Notes: generated by a model not told the origin, from the sequence alone. A stretch of DNA of 64,000 nt from Pseudomonas sp. DY-1 (GCF_003626975.1 NZ_CP032616.1:1-64000); one strand, 5' to 3'; numbered from the stretch's first letter, positions 1 to 8,251 are shown. A program made the numbers and translations.

Positions 1-1209
1 TACACCTACCGGTCGCTCGCCGTGGGTTATTGCCGGCAGGGCAACTGTTCTACAACGAGCTCGGTCAGTGTTCGGGGACCCCCCGGAGCCGGAACCCGAT
101 CCCTGGAACACCATCGGCCAGAACCTCTCCCACGAACACCGCATGGCGACTACACCGGAGGTGTTGCCATCGGTGGCCGCACCGACCCTCCGGCGTGGTC
201 TGCCAGGGTTCCTGCCAGTACGCCTGGGACAGCGCCGGACCCACCAACGTCTACCGCTTCGTCGATGGCACGCCCAATGGCGTGTTCGGCCTGTTCTCGT
301 ACAAGGCAACGGCGTGTCCTGTAGCGCCGAAGACAGCCCTAACAAGGGCCCGTCCTCCCTGGAGGCGCAATCCAAATCCGAGTCCAGCTGCACCGACAAG
401 TGACCGACGGAGAAGGGCGGGTGCATATGACCTGCCAGACCAGCAGCGAATACACCAATCCCGGCTCCTGCGACCGGGCCAGGTTAACGGCGAAACCGTG
501 TGCATTCCCAACAGCCCGTCGCCCTCGCAGCAGAAGACCGAGACCGAAAAAGAATCACCGAGGTCACCAACCCGGACGGCTCCAAGACACCACCCACCAG
601 CGAAACCACCACTACGACCAACTGCTCCGGCACTAAGTCCTGCACCACCAGCGTGACCAACAACACCTCCGTCAGCCACACCAACGCCGACGGCAGCAAG
701 GGCGATGAGTCCTCCACCTGCACCGGCTCCGGCTGCAAGGACGGCGACGGCAAATCGCAGGACGACAAGGACAAGGAGAAGAAGAGAAGGAAGAAGACGA
801 GTCGGTAGCGACCGGCCTGGCCTGTACGGAAACCGTGGCGTGCGAAGGGGATGCTATTCAGTGCGCGATTCTGCGGCAGGAAAAGGAGCAGAAGTGCGCG
901 GCTGAAGAACTGAACGACTTCGCGGCGCACAAGGACGATATCGAAGGCTTCCTCGCCGACGCCGATCCCGGCAACCCCGAATCGCCGCAACTCCAGGTGC
1001 CGTCCTTCATCGACTCCGGGGCCCGCTGGCTCCCGTCCGGCACCTGTCCAGCGGACCAGTCGCTCAACCTGCAAACCCTGGGTGGCCGCAGCTTCTCGCT
1101 GTCCTTTGAACCGCTCTGCGCGGCGGTCAACGACCTGTCCTATGTCCTCGTGGCCATTGCTGCCGTTGCGGCGGCGCTCTACGTGGGCCGAGCCTTTGGA
1201 GGTGCCTGA
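1..1209 (+). pseudogene. coaA: Adsorption (minor coat) protein, copy 0, 5' truncated and frameshifted
   Basis: The DNA matches the adsorption gene of copies A and B from their base 274 onward, but the first 800 bases have about a dozen single-base losses and a substitution, so no frame stays open. The last 124 codons (835-1209) are intact and include the C-terminal membrane anchor. The losses sit mostly in G, C or A runs (near 34, 87, 143, 190, 305, 399, 478, 552, 778). This pattern suggests uncorrected long-read consensus rather than true decay. The stop overlaps the next start as TGATG. Confidence 0.8.
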
Positions 1210-1535
1210 TGCAATTCCTCTTCATCGCCCAGCTCATCATGATGATCATCGGCCCCGCCGTGCGCCTGGTGCTGCGCATGCTCGGCGTCGGCTTCGTCAC
1301 CTACGTCGGCTACAACATCGCGCTCAACGGGGCCGAGTCCTACATCATGAGCCGGGTGGGCAGCAGCGGCGTGATCGTCCAGCAGATGCTCGGCATGGCG
1401 AAGTTCGACGTGATCGTGAACATCTACCTGTCCGCCATCACCACCCGCATGGTCCTGTCCGGTCTGGACAAGGCCGCAGACCTCAAACGCAAGCAAGTCT
1501 GGCGCGCCCCTGGCGGCAGCTCGATTGAAGCGTAA
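1209..1535 (+). CDS. DUF2523-type inovirus membrane protein, copy 0
   Basis: Translated product is identical to the copy B product (26756-27082), 108 residues. It starts one base inside the stop of the adsorption gene and ends 12 bases before zot, the same translationally linked layout as in the full copies. See the copy B entry for the reasoning on function. Confidence 0.8.
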   Translation: MQFLFIAQLIMMIIGPAVRLVLRMLGVGFVTYVGYNIALNGAESYIMSRVGSSGVIVQQMLGMAKFDVIVNIYLSAITTRMVLSGLDKAADLKRKQVWRAPGGSSIEA

Positions 1536-1547
1536 GGAGCCGCTCCC

Positions 1548-2723
1548 ATGATCATTCTGAGGACCGGCAAGCCCGGTCATGGCAAGACCCTCAACGCCAT
1601 CCGCGAAATCGATGAGAAAGCCTTCAAGGCGGGCCGCGTCGTCTACTACCACAACGTCACCGGGCTCAAACCGGAGAAGCTGCAGGCGGCCTGGTTCGAG
1701 TTCGATGACGCCACCAAATGGTATGAGCTGCCCGCCGACGCCATCATCGTCGTGGACGAAGCCCAGGGCTCGGCGGCGGTGCCCATGTTCGGCGTTCGCG
1801 ATCCGCGCAAACCGATTCCCGAGCACGTCAGCCGCCTGGAGTTGATCCGCAAGAACGGTCACGAGCTGCACCTGATCACCCAGGACCCGCGCTTCCTGGA
1901 TGTGCACGCGCGCCGTCTCGCCGATGGGCATATCCACTTCGTGCGGGTGTTCAAGTCGGCCCAGCTGCTGCGCTTCGAATCGCAGTTCGTCATCGAGGAG
2001 GTGGAAAAGAAAACCGCCTTCAAGGACGCCGACAAGCAGCCGGTGAAAATCGACCGGCGTTTCTTCGACGTCTACCAGAGCGCCAACGCGGGCCACCACT
2101 TCAAGGTCAAGCTGCCGAAGAAATTCCTGCTCGCCTCGCTGGTGATCGTCGTGGCGGCGGGCTTGGTCTTCCGCGCAGTGGAACGCTACAAGGAAGGCGC
2201 CTTGCAGGACCAGGCCAGCCCTGCGGCGGCAGAAAAGTCCCTGGTGGACAAGGTCAGCGACAAGGTGGATTCGGTGTTGGCGCCCGAGGCCACGGCGGCA
2301 CCCAAGACCAAGGCGCAGTACCTGGCCAGCCGCGAACCGAGGATTCCTGATATTCCATCCTCGGCGCCGGTGTACGACGAACTGACCAAACCGGTGAGCC
2401 ATCCCCGGATGTACTGCCTGTCCACCTCGGACCCCTTCCTGGTGGCCAAGCGTCCCCCGGACACGGTGAAGGATGGCGTCTCCTGCCAGTGCTACAGCCA
2501 GCAGGCCACCCGCGTGGCGACCTCCTTCGACTTCTGCTTCAACGCGGCCACCTACGGCTTCTTCGACGCCAGCCTGCCGGACCGGCAATCGCTGGAGAAC
2601 GCCAGGGCCAATCCGCCGCCCACCACCGGCCCCGCCCAGGTACCGCCTTTCGGCCCCGATGCGCCACCCAAGCAGGTACGCGTTACCCAAGTGCCCTATG
2701 TGAAGGGGGAGTTCCTGTGGTGA
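1548..2723 (+). CDS. zot: Zot-family phage assembly ATPase, copy 0
   Basis: 391 residues, identical in translation to copies A and B. Walker A is GKPGHGKT at residues 7-14 and the Walker B acidic pair is D70-E71. The start is the ATG preceded by AAGGAG. It follows the DUF2523-type gene by 12 bases. Domain details are in the copy B entry. Confidence 0.9.
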   Translation: MIILRTGKPGHGKTLNAIREIDEKAFKAGRVVYYHNVTGLKPEKLQAAWFEFDDATKWYELPADAIIVVDEAQGSAAVPMFGVRDPRKPIPEHVSRLELIRKNGHELHLITQDPRFLDVHARRLADGHIHFVRVFKSAQLLRFESQFVIEEVEKKTAFKDADKQPVKIDRRFFDVYQSANAGHHFKVKLPKKFLLASLVIVVAAGLVFRAVERYKEGALQDQASPAAAEKSLVDKVSDKVDSVLAPEATAAPKTKAQYLASREPRIPDIPSSAPVYDELTKPVSHPRMYCLSTSDPFLVAKRPPDTVKDGVSCQCYSQQATRVATSFDFCFNAATYGFFDASLPDRQSLENARANPPPTTGPAQVPPFGPDAPPKQVRVTQVPYVKGEFLW

Positions 2724-2888
2724 TCGATCGCTTGGCTGTGACCCTCACAGGGCCCTTCGCCGCGGCCTTTTTGCCCGGATGCGAGCTTGCGAGCACCGCG
2801 CAAAAGGCCGCGGGGCTGACGGCCCTGTAACACGTCAGACAAAACAGTTTCGAAACGGCAAATACCGGCAAGTAATGGAGATTGGAAA
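2724..2888. other. zot-rep intergenic region with cruciform, copy 0
   Basis: This 165-bp gap holds an 11-bp perfect inverted repeat, CGCGGCCTTTT at 2761-2771 and its complement at 2802-2812. The loop between them is GC-rich and itself partly self-complementary (GCTTGCGAGC). Such a hairpin directly upstream of rep fits a replication origin or packaging signal in a filamentous phage. That role is inference; no nick-site consensus was recognised. A 36-codon GTG frame at 2720-2830 is made of the repeat and is not called. Confidence 0.5.
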
Positions 2889-4166
2889 ATGAAGGCGAAG
2901 GACCTGTTGCGGGTTGATCCGCTGTTCAATGAAGACCCGAAGGGGCGTGTCTTTTTCGATCCACACACCATGCGGATGGTCGATTTGAGCAACGTCCGTT
3001 TGCTCCGCTGTGGCGTGGATACCGTCCGCCAGCTCTATCGTGGGCTGATCCGTCCTGGCGTGATCGAGCTGTTCGACAACCCCGGCACCATCGTCGATTT
3101 CGCCGGTGAGCGGTGGCATGCCGGGCGAGTGGGCAAGGATTCGGGCTACCAGTACAAGCTCCAGAATGCGGACCTCGGCTTCATTCTGCTGGTGAAGAAC
3201 TTCAACGTGAAGGTGGACAGCCTCGGCCCTCACGTGAAGATCGAGGTGTCGCCGCATGCCATCGATGCCCTCAGCCCGGAACGCCTCCAGGCCCGAATGG
3301 ATCACTACGCCGAACACCTGCTGTCCCATGTCGAGGTGAACCAGTGTGCCGTGCATCTGGCCCTGGATCTCCAGAACTGGACCCCGCCCGCCGATTTCGT
3401 CGCCCGCATGCACTGTCGCGCCCGGACGCACCGCGACATTTCCGGCATCAACGAAATCCAGTGGGACACCAAGTCCAGCGTCTACGGACGCGGCGAAACC
3501 TACATGTTCGGCTCGGCCAGCGGTATCCAGCTCTGCCTGTACAACAAGACCGAGCAGGCCCGGGCCACCGACAAGCTGGATTACTGGGAAGAGGTCTGGA
3601 AGCGCCGCGACTCCTTCTGCGATGACGACCCGCTCAACTACGACCCAGAGCAGGACGTGTGGCGGATCGAACTGCGCTATCACCACTCCATCGTCCAGCA
3701 GTTCGCCTCTGGCTCGATTGACGCCCGCTCCGGTCAGGCCATCGAAACCAAGACCTTCGAAGCCTTCTCCGGGCATCTGGACGGCCTGTGGCGGTACGGC
3801 CTGGGGCAATTCAAGCTGCTGGCCCGTCCTGGCTATTTCGAGCCGATCTGGTCGCTGATCCGCAATGACGTGGTGGTCGATCTGCCGGTGGACTCGCTGC
3901 TGGAGGAAACCGAGTACAAGCGCTACCACAAGACCAGCCGGGGCTTTTCCGGGAAGAACGTGGAGCTGTTCTTGGGAAACTTCGTCAGCCTACTGGCAAG
4001 GGAGCGGGTGGGCGCAAAAAAGGCATTTGATCGGCTGCAAACCTGGGAATGCTGGCCGGTCATTCGGGATCACTACGCCGCCAAGGAGATGAGCGAGAAC
4101 GACATCTACAAGCACATCAAGGACCTGCTGGAGGAACGCCATATCCGGTGGGGGAGGGCGGTGTAG
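2889..4166 (+). CDS. Replication initiation protein (Rep_trans-like), copy 0
   Basis: 425 residues, same translation as copies A and B. The ATG is preceded by a weak GGAGATTGGAAA leader. The stop TAG at 4164-4166 shares its last base with the integrase GTG start. See the copy B entry for family evidence. Confidence 0.82.
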   Translation: MKAKDLLRVDPLFNEDPKGRVFFDPHTMRMVDLSNVRLLRCGVDTVRQLYRGLIRPGVIELFDNPGTIVDFAGERWHAGRVGKDSGYQYKLQNADLGFILLVKNFNVKVDSLGPHVKIEVSPHAIDALSPERLQARMDHYAEHLLSHVEVNQCAVHLALDLQNWTPPADFVARMHCRARTHRDISGINEIQWDTKSSVYGRGETYMFGSASGIQLCLYNKTEQARATDKLDYWEEVWKRRDSFCDDDPLNYDPEQDVWRIELRYHHSIVQQFASGSIDARSGQAIETKTFEAFSGHLDGLWRYGLGQFKLLARPGYFEPIWSLIRNDVVVDLPVDSLLEETEYKRYHKTSRGFSGKNVELFLGNFVSLLARERVGAKKAFDRLQTWECWPVIRDHYAAKEMSENDIYKHIKDLLEERHIRWGRAV

Positions 4167-5173
4167 TGGCCATCGTTCAGTTGTCCGATGGTCGTTGGCG
4201 AGTCGATGTGGAGCCAATCAAGGGCAAGCGATTCCGCAAGACGCTGAAGACCAAGGGCGAGGCCCAGCGCTTCGAAGCGACCTGCCGATCCAAGTGCATC
4301 GAAACGCCCAACTGGAGCCCCAAACCCAAGGATCGTCGCCGTCTCTCCGAGCTGGTTCAGCTCTGGTATGAGTTGCACGGGGTCTCCCTCACGGATGGCC
4401 ATCGCCGCTTTGCCATTCTCAAGACCACCGCTCAGAGCATGGGTGACCCAATAGCGCGATCTGTCGAAGGCGCCCATGTTGCGTCGATCCGTGCCAAGTG
4501 GATGGCGAAAGGTGTGAAGGGCAAGACGGCGAACAACCGGCTGGGCTACCTCAAGGCGGTGTACAACGAGCTGTACAAGCTGGATGTGATCGACTACCCG
4601 TGCCCGTTCAGCCGTATCCAGCCCGTCCGCTTGCAGGAACGGCCGCTGGCCTACCTGACCAAGCCGCAGATAGCCGAGCTGCTGGAAGCGCTACGCACTC
4701 GGGACACGGCGCCGCATACCTACATGGTCGCGCTGATCTGCCTATCGACGGGAGCACGATGGGGCGAGGCGCAGGCTTTGACCCCGGAAAGGATCGGCTC
4801 GGGCGTCATAACCTTCGCTAACACCAAGTCGAAGCGAGTGAGGGCAGTCCCGGTGGCTCCGTCCCTGGTGGAGTCGATGCAAAAGCACTGGCGTGAGCAT
4901 GGCCCGTTCAGCAACTGCATCGGCGTGTTCCGCAAGGTGCTTCTCGAAACCTCGATCAACCCGCCCAAGGGCCAGTCGAGCCACATTCTGCGTCACACCT
5001 TCGCTGCCCACTTCATCATGGGTGGCGGGCACATTGTGACGTTGAAGGAGATCCTGGGGCATGCCTCGCTGAGCATGACGATGCGCTACGCACACCTGGC
5101 TCCCGAGCATTTGCATGATGCGATCAGGCTTGGGCCGATGGCCGATTTCACTCTACCGCCTGCTAACCAATGA
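4166..5173 (+). CDS. int: Tyrosine recombinase (phage integrase), copy 0
   Basis: 335 residues from a GTG start that overlaps the rep stop (TAGTG). A longer in-frame start at 4049 lies inside rep and is rejected. Catalytic residues are all present: R198, H273-x2-R276, H299 and Y308. The product is identical to those of copies A and B; the family argument is given at copy B. Confidence 0.92.
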   Translation: MAIVQLSDGRWRVDVEPIKGKRFRKTLKTKGEAQRFEATCRSKCIETPNWSPKPKDRRRLSELVQLWYELHGVSLTDGHRRFAILKTTAQSMGDPIARSVEGAHVASIRAKWMAKGVKGKTANNRLGYLKAVYNELYKLDVIDYPCPFSRIQPVRLQERPLAYLTKPQIAELLEALRTRDTAPHTYMVALICLSTGARWGEAQALTPERIGSGVITFANTKSKRVRAVPVAPSLVESMQKHWREHGPFSNCIGVFRKVLLETSINPPKGQSSHILRHTFAAHFIMGGGHIVTLKEILGHASLSMTMRYAHLAPEHLHDAIRLGPMADFTLPPANQ

Positions 5174-5182
5174 CCGAGTCAA

Positions 5183-5211
5183 TTGAAGGGGATACGCCAG
5201 TGGCGTACTAT
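5183..5211 (+). promoter_or_regulatory. Toxin-antitoxin promoter with palindromic operator, copy 0
   Basis: A sigma70-like promoter reads TTGAAG (5183-5188), 17-bp spacer, TACTAT (5206-5211). A 15-bp palindrome TACGCCA-G-TGGCGTA (5193-5207) fills the spacer and touches the -10 box, an ideal operator position for the HigA-type antitoxin. The predicted transcript start is about 5218, essentially at the toxin ATG (5217), so the toxin message may be leaderless. Confidence 0.6.
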
Positions 5212-5216
5212 CGGCG

Positions 5217-5531
5217 ATGATCTTTATTGAGACTCCGATCTTCACCAAGCGTCTGCGTGAGTTGCTCAGCGACGACAGCTATGCGGCGTTTCAGCGCCAG
5301 TTGGCCGAGCGGCCGGATATGGGCGACGTGATCGAAGGCACCGGAGGTATTCGCAAAGTGCGTGTCGCCTCGGGTGGACACGGTAAGCGGGGCGGGTCCA
5401 GGGTCATCTACTACCACTTCACTTCGGCTTCGCAGATTGCACTGCTGCTGATCTACCCGAAGAACGAGAAGGATGATCTGTCGGCCGATGAGCGAAAGGT
5501 GCTCAAGCAAATCATTGAGCGGTGGAGGTAA
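5217..5531 (+). CDS. higB: HigB2/RelE-family toxin, copy 0
   Basis: 104 residues, same product as copies A and B. It contains the GTGGIRKVRVAS core and GGSRVIYY strand typical of HigB2-like mRNA interferases. It lies between integrase and att, where Pf phages often carry toxin-antitoxin pairs. Its antitoxin partner starts 5 bases after its stop. Confidence 0.82.
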   Translation: MIFIETPIFTKRLRELLSDDSYAAFQRQLAERPDMGDVIEGTGGIRKVRVASGGHGKRGGSRVIYYHFTSASQIALLLIYPKNEKDDLSADERKVLKQIIERWR

Positions 5532-5536
5532 TCGCC

Positions 5537-5824
5537 ATGAGCAAATTCTTTGAAGACCTTCTGGAAAGCGTCCAGCAAATGGACGAGATCCACCGTGGCG
5601 AGCGTAAGCCTTCACGGGAGTTCACCGTGGACGCGCTGCAGGTGAAGGAAATCCGCAAGGCCACTGGCCTGACCCAAGCCAAGTTTGCGGCCATGATCGA
5701 TGTGCAGCTCGGCACGTTGCGCAACTGGGAACAAGGTCGGCGTGAACCCACTGGCCCGGCCAAGGCGCTGCTGCGGGCCATCCACAATGACCCCAAACAC
5801 GTCATCCAGGCACTGTCTCACTGA
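5537..5824 (+). CDS. higA: HigA2/NadS-family antitoxin, copy 0
   Basis: 95 residues with an XRE-type HTH (residues about 40-70, including LTQAKFAAMIDVQLGTLRNW). The ATG at 5537 follows GGAGG by 7 bases; an upstream GTG at 5522 lies inside the toxin and is rejected. The frame is open here, unlike in copy A. It probably neutralises the toxin and binds the palindrome at 5193-5207. Confidence 0.82.
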   Translation: MSKFFEDLLESVQQMDEIHRGERKPSREFTVDALQVKEIRKATGLTQAKFAAMIDVQLGTLRNWEQGRREPTGPAKALLRAIHNDPKHVIQALSH

Positions 5825-6148
5825 GCCTGTAGGCGGGTCGATTTCGACACTTTTTCGACACCACCAAACCCCAGAAACGAAAAAACCCCATAAATCAGGG
5901 GCTTAGTCAGGGGATTTTGGAGCGGGCGAAGGGAATCGAACCCGTTTCAGGTGGGTCGCAGTAGGTTGCAAAGTGGTGCAAAGCCCTGATCACTCGGCCT
6001 GCCAAGGCTTTGTCTCGTTGCTATGTGTCGCTGTGTATTCGACACATTTTCGACACCTCGCGGGTTTCGTTACATCCGCCGCGCCGCAGGGTTTCCTTTC
6101 CGGTAGGATCGTTGCAATAGCTCAATGTGGGACAGAGGAGGTCTGTAA
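5825..6148. other. attP-type region between copies 0 and A
   Basis: This 324-bp non-coding stretch holds the att core (5918-5943) flanked by two pairs of the direct repeat TTCGACAC: 5843-5850 and 5854-5861 on the integrase side, 6038-6045 and 6049-6056 on the other. Both pairs have an 11-bp period, so they look like integrase arm-binding sites. Between core and right arm are two TGCAAAG repeats (about 5968-5981). A weak minus-strand terminator (CCCC/GGGG plus six T) lies at 5880-5901. Confidence 0.65.
5918..5943. other. att core between copies 0 and A
   Basis: The 26 bases equal the 3' end (CCA, acceptor and T-arm side) of the tRNA-Gly gene at 31465-31538. They recur at 18690-18715 and 31465-31490. 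Both flanks are phage here, as expected of a junction in a tandem array. The left boundary of the true core cannot be fixed because the left host junction is not in the window. Confidence 0.85.
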
Positions 6149-6901
6149 ATGAGCGCAGAAGTTATCGCGGCGATTATCGGGTTTTGTGGGGTTGCTTTTG
6201 CCGCCTTTCTAAGTTCTGTTGGATACCTTCTTAAGGCGCGAGTTGAGCTAAAGCGAAGTGCTCGTCTTGTTCTTTATTATCTTATGGAGATCAGATACAC
6301 CATAAATACTACGCTCATTGATCCCAATAGTTTTTATGAAGGGTTCATGAGGGAGGTAAATAAAGTGTTTGAGGCGAGAGGTATTCCAGTAGCCGATCCT
6401 GTTATTGCTGAGTTGGTTGAAGCGGCGGTCTATGCTCATCTGTCAAATATGGTGGGGTCCATACGAATGGAGATTGATGAGGGGCTTTTGGTTGGCTATG
6501 AGGAGTCCCTGAAACTATTGGCGTGTGAAAAACCTGTTCTGGCCTATCAGCTAAGGGGCAAGGAGAGAATCCAAGAGGCTGCTTCTCACACAATTCAATA
6601 TACGGAAAAGTTAGAGAAAGAAATCATTCCTGATATCTCCACTGGGAAAGTTCAGGATTTTCTCCTATCGTTCTCGCGTAGTAAGAAAGGTGAGTCTCTG
6701 AATGAGGTTGCCGATATGCTGGATGGAGACATCCTCATGCTCGCCAAGAACTGTGGGTTCCTTGAATATATAAAGTGCAAAAGAGCCTTAAAAAAGACCT
6801 CAAGGCTCCATGAGAACTTCGATTTTTCCGGTATAGACGAGTTTCTTGACACGATGATGGACTCACTCAAAGTCTTCGCCCAAGCCCAAGAAATTAAGTA
6901 G
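6149..6901 (+). CDS. Membrane-anchored helical protein of unknown function, copy A
   Basis: 250 residues. One transmembrane helix (about residues 4-28) is followed by a basic stretch (KARVELKRSAR) and a mostly helical, presumably cytoplasmic domain. I recognise no family. The ATG has a strong AGAGGAGG site 8 bases upstream. The gene is AT-richer than the phage core and uses codons such as ATA and AGA that its neighbours avoid, so it was probably acquired separately. It converges on the HEPN gene and lies in the accessory slot beside att. Superinfection exclusion or a membrane effector is possible but unproven. Confidence 0.75.
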   Translation: MSAEVIAAIIGFCGVAFAAFLSSVGYLLKARVELKRSARLVLYYLMEIRYTINTTLIDPNSFYEGFMREVNKVFEARGIPVADPVIAELVEAAVYAHLSNMVGSIRMEIDEGLLVGYEESLKLLACEKPVLAYQLRGKERIQEAASHTIQYTEKLEKEIIPDISTGKVQDFLLSFSRSKKGESLNEVADMLDGDILMLAKNCGFLEYIKCKRALKKTSRLHENFDFSGIDEFLDTMMDSLKVFAQAQEIK

Positions 6902-6938
6902 CAGTAGAAGAACTCTCTCGTCCTGGCTAGTGTTCATG

Positions 6939-6979
6939 GCGCCAATCAACGGAATGTTGAATAAATTAGTGATTGGCGC
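6939..6979. repeat. 10-bp inverted repeat between convergent accessory genes, copy A
   Basis: GCGCCAATCA (6939-6948) and its exact complement TGATTGGCGC (6970-6979) flank a 21-base AT-rich loop. It sits in the 154-bp gap where the plus-strand membrane gene and the minus-strand operon converge, so a bidirectional terminator is the simplest reading, although no T-run follows. Copy B has it at 19711-19751. Confidence 0.55.
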
Positions 6980-7055
6980 AGTGCTCAATTCTTTTGAATT
7001 TAAATTGGGGGGTAAATCTATTTCGCTCCCTGTTTTCGAGGATCTGGTTCAGCCA

Positions 7056-8243
7056 TTAAATAATAGGAGCTGGAGCTGGAGCTGGAGCTGGAGCTGGAGC
7101 TGGAGCTGGAGCTGGAGCTGGAGCTGGAGCTGGAGCTGGCTTCCTTTTTTTGAACTTGAACAAGAGTTCTGGAAGAAATTCAATCGTAGATGAATTGATT
7201 TTTGAGAGGGTCTGTTCTTGCGTTGGTGGTAGATTTCTAAATTGATGAAAAATGAAATTTCTAACTGGGTAGAAGAATTCCTCGAAATTTACTCCGGTCT
7301 TCTTTGCAACTCCGCCCAGGAATGAGTCACATTGAGTTTTGAGGTCTGCTAGTGAGCCAGCACAGTTGGCATATTCATTGATGAGCAGCTTTATCCTCTC
7401 CTTTTCAGAGCTGAGTACTTGAAGCTCTCGCAGTATGTCCTTCGTCGCTGAGGGGTCAGCTTTCGAAGCGAACAGATTATCTATCACTGCTTCTTGTTCA
7501 TGCTTCAGGATGTTTTCTAGTAATAACTCAAAGACCTGATAGACATAGAAGAAGCAAAATGCAGGATTGTTTTCGTATGGAAAGAGATTGCCCATGATGG
7601 ATGAAATTACGTGGCTGTTTTCAACTTCTTCAGATATGTAGTGTAATTTTAGTTTGTCGCCATCTGGCAGATTTGCATGAAAGTGCGAGAGGTCAGGGTT
7701 TTTGATTGTGAGTGGACTAAAGCCGTATTTCATAAGGGATGGTATTGCTCGGCTAATATCAAATCCTTCTCCATTCAGGGTCTCCTTGCTAATAACGAGG
7801 ATTACAGTGTCTGGATGAAAGAATTTTGAGAGTCGTATGTTTTCATCTCCGCTGATGTCTGGTCTTTCAGTGTATATGTCGTCAAACGAGGAGTTGATGA
7901 TCAGTTCGATTGCTTTGTATGCGTAACGCAAGAAGTGAGGGCTGCTGGCGTAACTATGAAGCGAAGACTCTAGCGCATTTATCGGGATGCACCAGCCAAT
8001 TCGAGGCTCGTCCGATTCTTTTTTGAGGTGCGTGATAAATATGTCATTTTCCTTGACTCCTTTTCGGAGGAGGAAATGCACCTCAAATTCCTTATCCTTA
8101 AAATCGTCAATTAGTGTCAATGGCGTAAAGATCTGGAAGCTAAGTTCGTGGTCCTCTTCGAAGGATACAGTGTGGTGTCCTTCCGAATATCCTGAGTAAA
8201 CGAGCTTTACGCTTTTTCCATGATGCACACACTCAAAAGCCAT
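7056..8243 (-). CDS. HEPN-motif protein with Pro-Ala tail, candidate RNase effector, copy A
   Basis: 395 residues. The C-terminal third has a helical pattern ending in R328-N-F-I-F-H333 (codons at 7245-7262), an exact R-N-x3-H motif, the catalytic signature of HEPN ribonucleases. The preceding helices (YVYQVFELLLENIL) also fit a HEPN fold. Residues 1-200 are of no recognised family. After a basic FKFKKRK stretch the protein ends in 12 Pro-Ala dipeptides and PII, encoded by 12 perfect AGCTCC-type hexamers. It lies 8 bases downstream of the DG-Q-R gene, so the two form an operon. Likely role: toxic effector of a defence or addiction module (inference). Confidence 0.72.
   Translation of the reverse strand: MAFECVHHGKSVKLVYSGYSEGHHTVSFEEDHELSFQIFTPLTLIDDFKDKEFEVHFLLRKGVKENDIFITHLKKESDEPRIGWCIPINALESSLHSYASSPHFLRYAYKAIELIINSSFDDIYTERPDISGDENIRLSKFFHPDTVILVISKETLNGEGFDISRAIPSLMKYGFSPLTIKNPDLSHFHANLPDGDKLKLHYISEEVENSHVISSIMGNLFPYENNPAFCFFYVYQVFELLLENILKHEQEAVIDNLFASKADPSATKDILRELQVLSSEKERIKLLINEYANCAGSLADLKTQCDSFLGGVAKKTGVNFEEFFYPVRNFIFHQFRNLPPTQEQTLSKINSSTIEFLPELLFKFKKRKPAPAPAPAPAPAPAPAPAPAPAPAPII
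7066..7137. repeat. Hexanucleotide tandem repeat (GGAGCT)x12, copy A
   Basis: Twelve perfect 6-bp units encode the Pro-Ala tail of the HEPN-motif protein on the minus strand. Because the unit is 6 bp, slippage changes tail length but never the frame. Copy B has exactly the same number (19837-19908). Confidence 0.95.
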
Positions 8244-8251
8244 AGTGCACC

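Larger units (their letters stand above)
1..5943. mobile_element. Inovirus prophage copy 0, left end cut by the window
   Basis: This stretch is the distal part of a Pf-type filamentous prophage: end of the adsorption gene, DUF2523-type gene, zot, hairpin region, rep, integrase, toxin-antitoxin and att core. Base 1 aligns with base 12760 of copy A and 25536 of copy B. After position 800 it matches the other copies closely. Before that it carries about 12 net single-base losses. The left host junction lies outside the window, so the number of further copies to the left is unknown. Confidence 0.93.

Noticed and set aside
1179..2690. Long minus-strand open frame opposite zot (also in copies A and B)
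   Set aside because: Shadow frame of a GC-rich gene; composition is His/Gly/Val-rich without domains, and zot on the other strand is certain.
2720..2830. 36-codon GTG frame overlapping the zot stop
   Set aside because: It is made of the cruciform arms and has no ribosome site; more likely a structural element.
5843..6056. TTCGACAC repeats as a CRISPR
   Set aside because: Repeats are 8 bp, paired and symmetric about att; they fit integrase arm sites.
7066..7137. Hexamer tract as a possible CRISPR-like or satellite array
   Set aside because: There are no spacers and it reads as an in-frame Pro-Ala tail.
6930..7193. Plus-strand frame with a long Ser-Trp repeat
   Set aside because: It is the antisense reading of the hexamer tract in the HEPN gene and is destroyed in copy B by one missing G.
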